Below, piece by piece: positions 32,901 through 40,420 of a DNA stretch of 64,000 nucleotides (its first letter is position 1; each line of letters begins with the position of its first letter). Where the stretch lies: contig JACKBJ010000012.1 of the NCBI GenBank assembly GCA_020634625.1, forward strand, positions 1 through 64,000. Direction: 5' to 3'. The DNA is from Caldilineae bacterium. GTDB lineage: Bacteria > Chloroflexota > Anaerolineae > Epilineales > Epilineaceae. Below the pieces are notes generated by a model. The model was not told the DNA's origin. It did no database searches and saw nothing but the letters and a program-made list of their open reading frames with translations. Made by a program: the position numbers and the translations under genes.

Positions 32901-33333
32901 GAACGATGTGGTAGGTGGGTGCCGAGAGGAGCACCTGCCCGCCGTGCCCGGCCGCCTCGATGCGCGCCACCCGGTTCACCGGCTGCCCGAAGTAGTCGCC
33001 GCCGCGCTCGGTGGCCTCACCGGTGTGCAGGCCCATGCGGACCCGGATCGGCGGGAAGCCCTCGCCGAAGGTCGCCCAGTCCTCGGCGGCGATGGCGCGC
33101 TGGGCCGCGATGGCGGCGGACAGGCCCGCGCCGGCGGTGGCGAAGGCCGCGCAGAAGGCGTCGCCGACCGTCTTGAAGACCTGGCCGGCGTTGGCCTCGA
33201 CCGCCTGGCGCATCAGGGCGTCGTGCCGCTCCAGGGCGGCGCGCATGGCGTCGGGATGCGCGTCCCAGCGCCCTGTCGAGCCCTCGATGTCGGTGAAGAG
33301 GAAGGTGACGGTGCCGGTGGGGAGTTGGGACAT
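29923..33333 (-). CDS. Nucleotide cyclase - NACHT NTPase - FGE-like protein, paralogue 3
   Basis: An 1136-residue protein, closest to paralogue 1 (shared GLHTGEATERGGDYFGQPVN, EHLPxG, HDWGEHRLKDLRHTE). Cyclase domain 1-175 with all metal and substrate motifs; NACHT Walker A GPPGGGKST 321-329 and LLLDALNE downstream; helical region with HQLVQEYFAA; FGE-like domain from about 790. The FGE insertion contains charged helices (MHRFVARGAWTEEIHVRWQQ). The C-terminus has the variable region plus a 19-residue extension (GEGAGNAVAARG ... RDP) not found in the others. Preceded by the shared upstream element and, further up, by a terminator and tRNA-Lys fragment that mirror the layout before paralogue 4. 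Inferred: same sensor function, different ligand. Confidence 0.88.
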   Translation of the reverse strand: MSQLPTGTVTFLFTDIEGSTGRWDAHPDAMRAALERHDALMRQAVEANAGQVFKTVGDAFCAAFATAGAGLSAAIAAQRAIAAEDWATFGEGFPPIRVRMGLHTGEATERGGDYFGQPVNRVARIEAAGHGGQVLLSAPTYHIVREHLPEGCLLHDWGEHRLKDLRHTERIFQLRGPGLPEIDTPPSTAEALHPRDRVRVADPAPDSTPGADTPTREAGGVWASLEAALRSDAGEAITLTPAEATELARHKPTDWREYRLGRVAEWSQPRYRLDGRFVGLTLLIDQGEEAVQGRWAAQEERYEDLGALLDATSDPAIVVLGPPGGGKSTLLRRLELDTAIAGVRDEDGAEGRVTFFISLNTFKAAEPGQPVPSPAKWLAAQWQARNPDLALLDDLLSEGRVTLLLDALNEMPSAGEKAFRERVQLWKEWLQQLAATSSGNRVIFSCRSLDYSQSLSTPELRVPQVRIENLTDGQVRDFLMVYSPGRWREIWSALEGKPQLEVLRSPYFLALLVEQVEATGEMPAGRAALFTGFVRQALRREVERGNPLFELGELLESRDLRRIAKWQWKGPYDLPDRGKLLLKLADLAHAMQRERDEGGAAQVRVDLDDALDLLDDEADEAIVQAGEALSVLDEDEAAGDLMYIHQLVQEYFAARRLARAPDAELARVEWRAERVHPSVGALIDSLDPADPLPSLPQTGWEETSVLAVAMSEDPEAFLRELMETNLALAGRAAAQPELDSRLPEAFLDALRWALARRSRDPVADLRDRIACAVALGRLGDPRFERHMGPKGAYLLPPLVRVEGRVQPLGEDELIHWAGGTSRAHLPRHEVRVSSFSIGRFPVTNAEWRCFVEAGGYEEEGWWDTAAGRDWRRGLGTAAGTHSNVRDWLTRLRAEPELMHRFVARGAWTEEIHVRWQQRLRMNEAELEAHLHALYPESRQTEPRSWRTERLNQGTQPVVGICWFEARAYLRWLSAQSGQPFRLPSEAEWEAAARGLAGRRHAYGDGFARLSANVSETQVRQTTPVGVFPEGDTPEGICDLTGNVWEWTSSAFGRDGNDPEFAYPYDATDGREEPEGPRELQRISRGGAWHSLGDFALTFNRSADLPAVRNSGLGMRVVLGEGAGNAVAARGRRSRDP
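29926..30093 (-). other. DGR-type variable region of paralogue 3 with extra tail
   Basis: The last 56 codons. Scaffold R-x-x-RGGAW, R20, P25, R28, G33-M-R-V is retained; the residues between share almost nothing with paralogue 1 although the rest of the two proteins is very similar. Confidence 0.6.
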
Positions 33334-33370
33334 GCGGAAGATGATGCCGCATTCCCGATGCTCGGGCCAT
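33334..33370 (-). promoter_or_regulatory. Fixed-spacing element upstream of paralogue 3
   Basis: ATGGCC, 13 bases, TGCGGCATCATC, 6 bases, ATG, identical in spacing to the other three. Confidence 0.65.
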
Positions 33371-33384
33371 CGGGGTCTGTTGGA

Positions 33385-33413
33385 AGAGAAAAGCCCGCCG
33401 CAGCGGGCTTCTC
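33385..33413 (-). terminator. Intrinsic terminator, duplicate of the tRNA-Lys terminator
   Basis: Minus strand AAGCCCGC-TGCG-GCGGGCTT followed by TTCTC. It matches the hairpin that follows the intact tRNA-Lys at 44.2 kb, here following only a tRNA fragment. Confidence 0.75.
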
Positions 33414-33419
33414 GGGGGA

Positions 33420-33452
33420 TACCCGGGGACTCGAACCCCGAACCAACGGATT
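33420..33452 (-). repeat. tRNA-Lys 3'-half remnant (att-like copy 1)
   Basis: Matches the 3' part of the tRNA at 44217-44288 from the anticodon stem through the T-arm, but has lost four G of the acceptor 3' strand (CCCCGGG then TATC). The flank on its right (GGCGATGGTGT) is shared with copy 2. Same orientation as the intact tRNA. Confidence 0.8.
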
Positions 33453-33704
33453 GGAAGGCGATGGTGTCTGTGGTGCTTTGATCCCGATTTCCAATTTGTG
33501 GTCCACTCCTCGCGGGTACTTGGTATCATCAAGCGGCCGTCGCGCCATGTAGCCACTCGCGATACCCCGTGATGTCGGGTATTCTGGGTCGGACATCGCA
33601 ATGCCCTGCTGGTGGCTCAGCGCAGCGAGCTCAGTCTCGCACAGGCGCCCAGGAACCATTGCTCGGTGTTCAGCGTACTGCGGACTGAACTAGAGGTGTG
33701 GAAG

Positions 33705-33770
33705 GTACCGGGACCGCCAACAGGCACCATCACGTCCCTATTCACGGACGTCGAGGGCTTGACCTGCCCC
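33705..33770 (+). pseudogene. Remnant of a nucleotide-cyclase N-terminus
   Basis: About 22 codons read PPTGTITSLFTDVEGLTC, clearly related to LPTGTVTFLFTDIEGST at the start of the four cyclase-NACHT-FGE proteins, but on the opposite strand and broken off immediately after. The region runs in frame into the SnoaL-like gene but lacks that gene's ribosome site, so it is a relic, not its N-terminus. Confidence 0.65.
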
Positions 33771-33881
33771 CTCGGTTGTTACCACTCCCAGAGTCAGGCC
33801 GGGACCGCGATCGGAGGTCCTGGGATGGCCCCTCCGCCAGCGGCGCGCGACGGTGCGCCGCGTACCTCAAGGAGCTACCGC

Positions 33882-34307
33882 ATGTCGACCGAAGCCAACA
33901 AGGCGCATTTCCGCCGGATGATCGAGCAGGTCTTCACCGGCGGCAACATCGACCTGATCGATGAGCTGCTGACCGATGACTTCGTCGAGCACGAGCAGAT
34001 GGAGCCGGGCGCAGGCTCTGGCCCCGAGGCCGTGAAGCAGATGATGGCGGGGATGCGCGCTGCCTTCCCCGACCTGCAGGTGACCGTCGACTCGCTCATC
34101 GCCGAGGACGACATCCTGGCGGCACGGACCACGTGGCGCGGCACGCATCAGGGCGAGTTCATGGGCGTCCCGGCCTCGGGCAAGTCCGTGGAGTTCGGGG
34201 CGATCGACTTCGTTCGCTACCGCGACGGCAAGGTCTCAGAGCACTGGGGCCAAACGGACGCCATGGGCCTCATGATGCAGATCGGCGCCATGGAGCCGCC
34301 TGGTTAG
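33882..34307 (+). CDS. SnoaL-like ester cyclase family protein
   Basis: A 141-residue NTF2-fold protein: MSTEANKAHFRRMIEQVFTG, LIDELLTDDFVEHEQ, a PDLQVTVDSLIAEDDILAAR segment, WRGTHQGEFMG, FVRYRDGKVSEHWGQTD. This is the usual pattern of the SnoaL-like polyketide-cyclase/ester-cyclase group, small soluble proteins whose substrates are rarely known. AAGGAG lies seven bases before ATG 33882, which is why I reject the longer frame that starts at 33612 and includes a cyclase relic. It is the only gene in the cassette between tRNA-Lys copies 1 and 2. Confidence 0.85.
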   Translation: MSTEANKAHFRRMIEQVFTGGNIDLIDELLTDDFVEHEQMEPGAGSGPEAVKQMMAGMRAAFPDLQVTVDSLIAEDDILAARTTWRGTHQGEFMGVPASGKSVEFGAIDFVRYRDGKVSEHWGQTDAMGLMMQIGAMEPPG

Positions 34308-34656
34308 GGGAATTCGAGCCAACGTCGTTCTGAGCCCACGGCCGGGTGTGACGAGTGCGGGCTGCTCACAAGCTGCGCGCTAGCGTTGCAGCACGCGGAG
34401 TAACCGTTCACGTGGTCCACGGCTGCCGAGTTGCCGCGATGCCCGGAATCGCGTAGCGTAGCGCCCTGATACACGTGCTGAAGGCGCAAGGTCGCTGGGG
34501 ACCACCTGAACGGTTTCGCCTGATCTTGACCCGGGGCAGCTGAGGCCTTCTTGCCGATCACCGACCTATTGTTGCCACGCCCCAGGCCTATGTTGCCAAA
34601 ATTGTTGCCAGTGCCAGTTCCGGCCCGTCCAACACCCGAAAAGCCCGGAAGATTTA
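34308..34656. other. Gene-free stretch left of tRNA-Lys copy 2
   Basis: No convincing gene. On the minus strand a frame reads LQHVY (around 34468-34480, GATACACGTGCTG on plus), also found near copy 3 at 40250-40262; LQHVY-like strings occur near the C-terminus of tyrosine recombinases, so it may be a relic of an integrase end. The retained CGGGCTTTTC next to copy 2 looks like half of the tRNA terminator. Confidence 0.3.
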
Positions 34657-34695
34657 TACCCCCCCGGGGACTCGAACCCCGAACCAACGGATTAA
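34657..34695 (-). repeat. tRNA-Lys 3'-half remnant (att-like copy 2)
   Basis: 39 bases identical to 44217-44255 of the intact tRNA, from the anticodon through the 3' end. It is the best-preserved copy; identity stops in the anticodon, a common crossover limit for tyrosine integrases. Confidence 0.85.
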
Positions 34696-34837
34696 GAGGC
34701 GATGGTGTTGGTGGCTCGTCGGCCAGGAAGTGGTGGCACGCCGCGTGTTGTCCCCTTCGGCGTGGTTTCCGGCAGTGTAGATGCTCGCAACGCCCATGGA
34801 TATCAGCTATTCTGGAACCGAACAACGAGGCGCCTGA

Positions 34838-35419
34838 ATGGTCGCGAGGCAGATCATGGCCGCTGGCCCGGTGGAAGCCCTTCAATCCGATGCCGTGGCA
34901 CTCGACGAGGAACGCATCGTCGCCGAACTCGCGCGTCTCGGCGTCTCCTACCTCTCGCACCAGACTGCGATCTCCGAGACGGCGAACGAGGCTCCAGTCG
35001 AGCTCGTTGATCTGCTCGTCGCGGTGGTACGCCAGCCGAGCGCCCGGGTGCGCGCTGCAACGATCGCGCTATTCCTCGCACAACCCTCCAGCTGGAAGTC
35101 CGTCGAACGCGCGCAAACCCAGCTAAGGCCAAAGCATCGACTCACCTTGAGCTTGTTCTACTCCGCAGCAGTGCAGCTGCAACGGCTGCATGGGTCGGCG
35201 TTGCGGACCATGCTCGGCCCGGCGTGGGAGCCGCTGCCCGATCTCTTCGCTGAGGAACTGGGCCTTCATGATGTAGCTTCACCCGAATCCAGGATCGCGG
35301 AGATCGCCCGCATACATCGGTCCAGGACGGGAAGTTACCTCAACTGGGAAGGGACGTACCGGCAGGCCGCGGACCGCCTGCTGCGGCAGAGGGCGTTGGA
35401 AGCGCAGTGGAGCCAGTAA
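34838..35419 (+). CDS. Hypothetical protein, partner of the nucleotidyltransferase
   Basis: A 193-residue soluble, mostly helical protein with no family I recognise. Heptad-like Leu/Ala patterns run through residues 15-110 (VAELARLGVSYLSHQTAIS, LVDLLVAVVRQPSARVRAAT) and an Arg-rich C-terminus ends in LLRQRALEAQWSQ. GAGG precedes ATG 34838 at good spacing. Its 3' end overlaps the GTG start of the next gene by 13 bases, so the two are one translationally coupled unit. In two-gene nucleotidyltransferase modules the upstream small gene is often the antitoxin or specificity partner; that is inference here. Lower GC than its surroundings fits recent acquisition. Confidence 0.7.
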   Translation: MVARQIMAAGPVEALQSDAVALDEERIVAELARLGVSYLSHQTAISETANEAPVELVDLLVAVVRQPSARVRAATIALFLAQPSSWKSVERAQTQLRPKHRLTLSLFYSAAVQLQRLHGSALRTMLGPAWEPLPDLFAEELGLHDVASPESRIAEIARIHRSRTGSYLNWEGTYRQAADRLLRQRALEAQWSQ

Positions 35420-35946
35420 CGACGGACTTGCTCATGCTGCTGGCGCAACGGCTGGGCGAGCGCCTCCATACACCCCTGCGCCTCTACCTCCTCGGCGGCA
35501 GTGCAATGCTGTTGCTAGGCAGCCCCCGTGCGACGAAGGACGTGGACTACGATCTTGGCACTACCAGCGCGGATGACGATTCGGCACGGCGTGCCATCGA
35601 AGCGCTGGCGACAGAGCTCAGACTCGATCTCGAGTTCGTGCCGCTGGCCGAGTTCGTGCCGCTGCCGGCAGGTTTCGAGAAGCGGCACGAACGGGTTGGT
35701 CGCTTCGGTACAGTCGAGCTCTTGATCTTCGACCCGTACAGCCTCGCGCTGAGCAAGATCGCACGAGGGTTCGAGGCCGATCTCGAGGACGTAGTGTTTC
35801 TGGTTCGTCGAGGCATCGTCGAGTTCGATCGCCTCCGAGACATGTTTCACGAGGCGCTTCCCAAGGCGTGGGATGCGGACATCGACCCGGCCGAGTTCCA
35901 TCAGTACTTCAACGAGCTGGAACGGCTGTTGGAGATCGGGTCCTGA
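35407..35946 (+). CDS. DUF6036-type nucleotidyltransferase (AbiEii/MNT-like)
   Basis: A 179-residue protein with the nucleotidyltransferase-fold signature LYLLGGSAMLLLG followed by ATKDVDYDL (GGSA ... DxDxD), plus a later hydrophobic strand (TVELLIFDPYSLALSKIARG) carrying the third acidic position. The C-terminal part is helical (LEDVVFLVRRGIVEFDRLRD). This arrangement is that of DUF6036/DUF6036-like NTases, relatives of AbiEii and MenT toxins that transfer nucleotides to tRNA or protein. GTG 35407 is used because it overlaps the upstream gene; ATG 35434 is an alternative with no better ribosome site. Sits in the tRNA-Lys island between copies 2 and 3. Confidence 0.78.
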   Translation: MEPVTTDLLMLLAQRLGERLHTPLRLYLLGGSAMLLLGSPRATKDVDYDLGTTSADDDSARRAIEALATELRLDLEFVPLAEFVPLPAGFEKRHERVGRFGTVELLIFDPYSLALSKIARGFEADLEDVVFLVRRGIVEFDRLRDMFHEALPKAWDADIDPAEFHQYFNELERLLEIGS

Positions 35947-36112
35947 CTCCGCATCCGACTGAGGCCGTCGAGTTCCTCGACACGACAGCCAAAGACTCGA
36001 TTGAACGCCAGTTGTGCCAGCGTTCGGCAATGAGTGCCGCCCAATTGGGGGTACAACGACAACGTCGGTGGGGCCATGATGCACGCCGAAACCAACAAGG
36101 CGAGGGAAGCTC

Positions 36113-38428
36113 ATGCCTTCGAGGCCTAGCCTCGCGCGGATGCCTGCGTTGGCGATCTGCTTCGCACTTGCCGCCACCTGCCCGAGTGCGGCAGCCGTGG
36201 GTGTCGGATCTATCCGAGCCAACACACCAGGAGCACTGCAGTCGGGGCCGGAGATCCCCTTCGAGCCACTGAGAATCCTGGCAGATCGCGACCGGGACTC
36301 GGAGCGGGTTGCAGCACGACTCTCCTCTTCGGCCACCAACGAAGTGTCGGAGCTCCACTCGGTTCAACAGGGCGACCCCTATGCCGCCATCGACGCCTGC
36401 GTGCGAGCCGAGATGCGTCAGTACGGCACGCCTGGTGCGTCCTTGGCCATCGCCGTCGGGGGCCGACAGGTCTACACCCAAACTTATGGCGTGAAGCACA
36501 GCACGCTGGGTGGCACGATCAACCCAGACACGTACTTCCGCGTCAACTCCACCACCAAGATGATGACCGCTGCCGCGGTGATGCATGCGGCCGAGCGCGG
36601 ATACCTCGATCTGAACGCACCGATCACCGAGTACCTACCGGAACTCGAGCTGCGCGCACCCTGGGCGGCCAGTGAGCTAACGCTCCACGGCCTCTTGAGC
36701 AGCAGTGACGGCCTGCCGGGCAACTACGTCGACCTCGACCGCACTCCCCCTTCGCGGCCCCCGGACGACACAAGCCTGCTCGACTGGATCCCGACGCTCG
36801 GCAACATGCACCTCTTCGCACCGCCCGGCAGCTTCTTCAACTACTCCAGCGCCAGCTTCAGCCTGGCCGCGGCGGCCTTGGAGCGCGCGACCGGTGGCAG
36901 CTACCCCGAGCTCGTAACCGAGAACCTCTGGCGGCCGGCCGGCATGACGCGCATGACCATGGACCCGGAAGTGGTCATCGCCGACGGCGACTACGCCACC
37001 GGGCACCACGCCGGGCGGCATTGGGACCTTCATGAGTACCAGGGCGCGTTCGACGCGCCGGCTGGCGGCTCCTACGGCACGCCGAGCGAGCTCCTGAAGT
37101 GGGCCGGGATGCTGGCAGAGGAAGGCCGCGGAGTGCTGGCGCCCGATTCGGTTGAAGCCATGACGACCGCCCACATCCCGGTCGCCAACGTGCCGATCAC
37201 CAACTACGCCGGCTATGGATACGGCATCTTCGTCGAGGACTTCAGGCGGGGCGGTTCGAGTGAGCGAGTCCGTGTCCTCTATCACCCAGGCAACGGACGC
37301 GGCTTCTCGACGGAGCTCTTCTGGGTGCCCGAGACCGGGTTTTCCGTGGCCATCCTCGCCAACACGGTCGCTGGCCTGAACCAGTCGGCACTGTGCGCGC
37401 TACGCGAGATCGAGGGATTGACGCGCCTGCCGGTCGACCGCAGCCCACTTACCATGCCGGAGCTGGCGCGCCTCACCGGTACCTACGCCATGGTCGATAC
37501 CTGGGGCAACGACTGGACGGCGCGGGTCTGGCAACACTGGGATGGCAGCCTGCGCATCGTCTACAGCGATTGGTCGATCCTGCCCACTGTCGATGAGCTG
37601 GTGCCAGAGGCGGTCATGAGTCACCGCTACGGCCAGCGATTCCGCTACGATGCTTACGGCTCGGACGACGCCCTCTTTGTCGACGCGGAGCCAGGCGACC
37701 CGCATCCGCGCTGGATGGAGCACCTGTCGGTCGTTGGCCAGCGCGCGGGCGAGCTGCCGGCCAAGGTGGAGCTCGAAGGCGGCAGTTGCACCGAGGTCGC
37801 GCTCGTTCCAGATCAGACGGGCCCGGGAAGCCGGCTGCAGGCCCACGGTGTGCTTCCCGTCTACTCCGAGAAGGGACTGCCAGCTCGGCAGGACGAGGCC
37901 TCGCGGCCGGACTCTTCGAGCTTCAAGATCGGCTTCGAAGCCGAGGCCGAGGTCGTCTACCTCTTCACGTATCACTGGTCGCAGGCCGACGACGACGTCG
38001 ACATGTATCTCCTGCACGACGCCAACGGCGACGGACGGTTCGACTACCCGGACGAGCTCGTCGAGGCCAAGACGGGGCCCGGTGCCCAGGGGTTCTTCGG
38101 GCGCACCCCGATGCCGGCCGGAGCGTACCAGCTGTGGATGCACGGCCGGCAGGTTCGGGGAGAGGACAGCACCTTCGATCTCGACCTCGCCGTGGCCGCA
38201 GGCGATGCGCTCGAGCTACGCAATGTGCCCGAGATGCTTCAGGCAGACGTTCGACACGAAGTCGAGCTCTGCGCAGACCTGCTCTACTCGGAAGAGCCGC
38301 AGTTGGGTCTGCTCACCCTCGAGCTGGCTGATGGTAAACGGGTGGCACGCGTTCCGGTGAGGGTACTGCCCAATGCCTCGCGGCCTCCGACGACGTTGTA
38401 TCTCCCGTCCCTCAACCCGGGCCGATAG
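36113..38428 (+). CDS. Secreted serine hydrolase (beta-lactamase/class C fold) with PPC-like C-terminal domain
   Basis: A 771-residue exported protein: signal peptide (about 1-28), linker, then a class C beta-lactamase-type domain (about 88-420) with SxxK as STTK at 146-149, Tyr244 in NYSSAS, and HPGNGRG in place of KTG. A middle beta-rich lipocalin-like region (about 440-580) follows, then a PPC-like beta-sandwich (DDDVDMYLLHDANGDGRFD ... MPAGAYQLWMHG). It ends TLYLPSLNPGR, an LPxL tail. Family members are esterases, peptidases or transpeptidases acting outside the cytoplasm; a beta-lactam substrate is not implied. Same layout as the gene at 46546, so the two are duplicates. GAGGGAAG precedes the ATG. 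Followed 18 bases later by a glycoside-hydrolase-like gene. Confidence 0.88.
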   Translation: MPSRPSLARMPALAICFALAATCPSAAAVGVGSIRANTPGALQSGPEIPFEPLRILADRDRDSERVAARLSSSATNEVSELHSVQQGDPYAAIDACVRAEMRQYGTPGASLAIAVGGRQVYTQTYGVKHSTLGGTINPDTYFRVNSTTKMMTAAAVMHAAERGYLDLNAPITEYLPELELRAPWAASELTLHGLLSSSDGLPGNYVDLDRTPPSRPPDDTSLLDWIPTLGNMHLFAPPGSFFNYSSASFSLAAAALERATGGSYPELVTENLWRPAGMTRMTMDPEVVIADGDYATGHHAGRHWDLHEYQGAFDAPAGGSYGTPSELLKWAGMLAEEGRGVLAPDSVEAMTTAHIPVANVPITNYAGYGYGIFVEDFRRGGSSERVRVLYHPGNGRGFSTELFWVPETGFSVAILANTVAGLNQSALCALREIEGLTRLPVDRSPLTMPELARLTGTYAMVDTWGNDWTARVWQHWDGSLRIVYSDWSILPTVDELVPEAVMSHRYGQRFRYDAYGSDDALFVDAEPGDPHPRWMEHLSVVGQRAGELPAKVELEGGSCTEVALVPDQTGPGSRLQAHGVLPVYSEKGLPARQDEASRPDSSSFKIGFEAEAEVVYLFTYHWSQADDDVDMYLLHDANGDGRFDYPDELVEAKTGPGAQGFFGRTPMPAGAYQLWMHGRQVRGEDSTFDLDLAVAAGDALELRNVPEMLQADVRHEVELCADLLYSEEPQLGLLTLELADGKRVARVPVRVLPNASRPPTTLYLPSLNPGR

Positions 38429-38446
38429 GCAAGGCGGAGCCCAACC

Positions 38447-39919
38447 GTGAGTTCGCGTTCGAATTCGCTGCGCCGCGGCGTTCGAGCCGTGACGGCGGCA
38501 GCACAGTTGAAGCGCCGGGGATGGACGATGCTGACGGCATGCGGGCTGACGCTCGGCACGCTCGTAGCCTCCGCTCCGCCAGGGCTTGCCCGCCCCCTCG
38601 TGCAGACCGTGCAACTGGCCGTGCAGGTGGACGGCAACCTCGGCCCCGTGGTGATGCGTCATGGCTTCCTGCACGGCCTCGACGGCACTGCCGGCTACGA
38701 CGCGGACAAAGTGGCGCTGCTACGGCCGCGACATTGGCGTCTCGGCAAGTACGCCAGCTATGCCTTCGCGAGTCGCTACGACGTGGCGATCACCTATGGG
38801 CTCTCCGGGCCCTTCGCCTGGAGCCGAGGTGGCTTCCCCGAGGTCTCACCATGGGAGGATTGGGCGGCGTGGGAGGACTTCGTGCGGCTGCGGATCGCGG
38901 AGCTGAACGCGTCCTTTCCCGAGCATCTTCCTGTGTATTACGACATCTGGAACGAGGGCGACCATGCCTACTTCTGGCATGGCACGGACGAGCAGCTGCT
39001 CGAGCTCTTCGCGCGCACTGCAGCTATCGTGCGTGCGAACGCTCCCGAGGCGAAGCTCGTGGGGCCGAGCGCGTCCTGGTACCGCCCCGGCCGAGCTGGC
39101 GTGGCGGACGTGCCCGCCTTCCTTGCCGCGCTCGGCACTCGTTGGGGGGTGCGTCTGGATGCAGTGTCCTGGCACGAGAATCACACCGCCACACCAAACG
39201 TCATCGTCGACAACGCCCGCCGCATCCGGCGCGACTTGCAGGCCCACTTCGGGGACGCCTACCGGCCTGAGCTGCACGTCAACGAGATGATGGGCACCGA
39301 GGTGCACAGCCAGCCGGGCTGGAACGTAGGCTACCTCTACTATCTCGAGCAGGCCGAGGTCGATGCCTCGATGCGCGCCTGCTGGAGCGTCTACGAGGTG
39401 GACGCGGACAGGGAGCAGGTGCGTCGCTACAGTGACTGCTGGGCTGGGCTCAACGGCATGTTCCTGGCGGATGGTCGCACCGAGCAGCCGGCTTATTGGG
39501 TGGTTCGCGCCTATGCCGAGACGGAGGGCGAGATCCGGCTTCCCGTGACGCCCGGGCGCCACACCACGACCGCGCTGGCCAGCCGCGACGACGCCAACCG
39601 TCGCGTGCGCCTGGTCGTCGGTAGGCATGGCGGCGTAGGGCGGGCAGATGTGGCGCTGCGGCTGGATGGGTGGCCATGGGAAGGTGCGATCCTGGCTTCC
39701 GCAGCACGGATCCCGACCTACCCAGGCTTCACAGGCAATCCCTCACAGGCCGTCGGTCTACCGGAGGGCCCCCTACCCGTCTTCGAGCGCCGCCTGAGGC
39801 GCACCGAGGGCACACTGCGGCTGACGTTGCCCTCGGTGGGCGAGGGCGAAGCGTGGATCGTCGACCTGCGGCCCGCACCCCGGCTATGGTTGCCGCGCGT
39901 GCTGCGCAAGATGCGCTGA
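38447..39919 (+). CDS. Secreted glycoside hydrolase-like protein (GH clan A, GH39-like)
   Basis: A 490-residue protein with a long n-region and signal peptide (about 25-50). The core looks like a TIM-barrel glycosidase: YYDIWNEGDH places a candidate acid/base Glu at 170 and LHVNEMMG a candidate nucleophile at 280, the WNE ... E spacing of clan A enzymes such as GH39. A C-terminal beta-sandwich (about 370-475) is usual in GH39. It ends WLPRVLRKMR, a variant LPxL tail with a basic end. The GTG start has GGAG six bases upstream and lies 18 bases after the serine hydrolase, so they form an operon. Family is a likely but not certain call; substrate unknown. Confidence 0.72.
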   Translation: MSSRSNSLRRGVRAVTAAAQLKRRGWTMLTACGLTLGTLVASAPPGLARPLVQTVQLAVQVDGNLGPVVMRHGFLHGLDGTAGYDADKVALLRPRHWRLGKYASYAFASRYDVAITYGLSGPFAWSRGGFPEVSPWEDWAAWEDFVRLRIAELNASFPEHLPVYYDIWNEGDHAYFWHGTDEQLLELFARTAAIVRANAPEAKLVGPSASWYRPGRAGVADVPAFLAALGTRWGVRLDAVSWHENHTATPNVIVDNARRIRRDLQAHFGDAYRPELHVNEMMGTEVHSQPGWNVGYLYYLEQAEVDASMRACWSVYEVDADREQVRRYSDCWAGLNGMFLADGRTEQPAYWVVRAYAETEGEIRLPVTPGRHTTTALASRDDANRRVRLVVGRHGGVGRADVALRLDGWPWEGAILASAARIPTYPGFTGNPSQAVGLPEGPLPVFERRLRRTEGTLRLTLPSVGEGEAWIVDLRPAPRLWLPRVLRKMR

Positions 39920-40057
39920 GCGCAGCGCTCTGAAGTTCGTTGCGCGAGCGTCGTTGGTGTCCCTCTCACGGATCCACTAGGGTCAGAACTAGGGTCAAGC
40001 GCCAATTCTCTGCTATCCCGAGGTCCTCAAAGACCCTGAAAAGCCCGTAAAATCAAG
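39920..40057. other. Intergenic tail of the 34.7-40.1 kb cassette
   Basis: AT-richer than its surroundings. No gene. A retained CGGGCTTTTC (minus strand) just left of tRNA copy 3 resembles the end of the tRNA terminator. Confidence 0.35.
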
Positions 40058-40093
40058 TACCCCCCGGGGACTCGAACCCCGAACCAACGGATT
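40058..40093 (-). repeat. tRNA-Lys 3'-half remnant (att-like copy 3)
   Basis: 36 bases matching the 3' half of the intact tRNA with one G missing from the acceptor run. Its right flank differs from copies 1 and 2. Same orientation as the others. Confidence 0.85.
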
Positions 40094-40420
40094 CAAAGTT
40101 CCGAGGAGGGGTGTCCAGGGTTGTCCCGCTGGGTCCCAGAATCCAGTGCTGACGCGGCTCTTCTTCCTCCCTCGTCCCAGGGTGTCCCACTGAGTTCGCC
40201 GCAAGAGGTGCCAAAAAGGGTGCCATGGCACCCATGGATTTCTCAGTGCGATACACGTGCTGTAGAACCGTCGGTGAAGACCAGCAGCGGGTCGCCCGGA
40301 CCGTGGTGTGGGAAGAAGCTGGCCGGGTTTCCAGGGGGTGCCGCCGAGGTTCACGAAGTGCGGACTCGCGGGCCTTCGTCGTCCAGGCAGCCCAGGGAGT
40401 GTTACTGACTTCCAGCCCGG
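40094..40420. other. Gene-free stretch right of tRNA-Lys copy 3
   Basis: No complete gene. A minus-strand frame reads LQHVYRTEKSMGAMAPFLAP near 40170-40262 and may be a decayed integrase C-terminus, as expected beside an att site. It contains the palindrome listed separately. Stop codons and frame breaks argue it is not expressed. Confidence 0.35.
40218..40233. repeat. 16-base perfect palindrome
   Basis: GGGTGCCATGGCACCC is its own reverse complement; another GGTGCC half-site lies 11 bases to the left (40207-40212). Its position beside an att-like tRNA fragment suggests a recombinase or excisionase arm site, but this is only inference. Confidence 0.4.

Noticed and set aside
33612..34307. Longer version of the SnoaL-like protein beginning at 33612
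   Set aside because: The extra N-terminus contains a cyclase relic and lacks a ribosome site; AAGGAG marks the start at 33882.
34304..34960. A 218-codon minus-strand frame containing NPLVRGSSPRG
   Set aside because: That string is what a tRNA 3' half gives when translated; the frame runs through the att-like copy and is not a gene. The same applies to 40013-40354 and 33213-33659.
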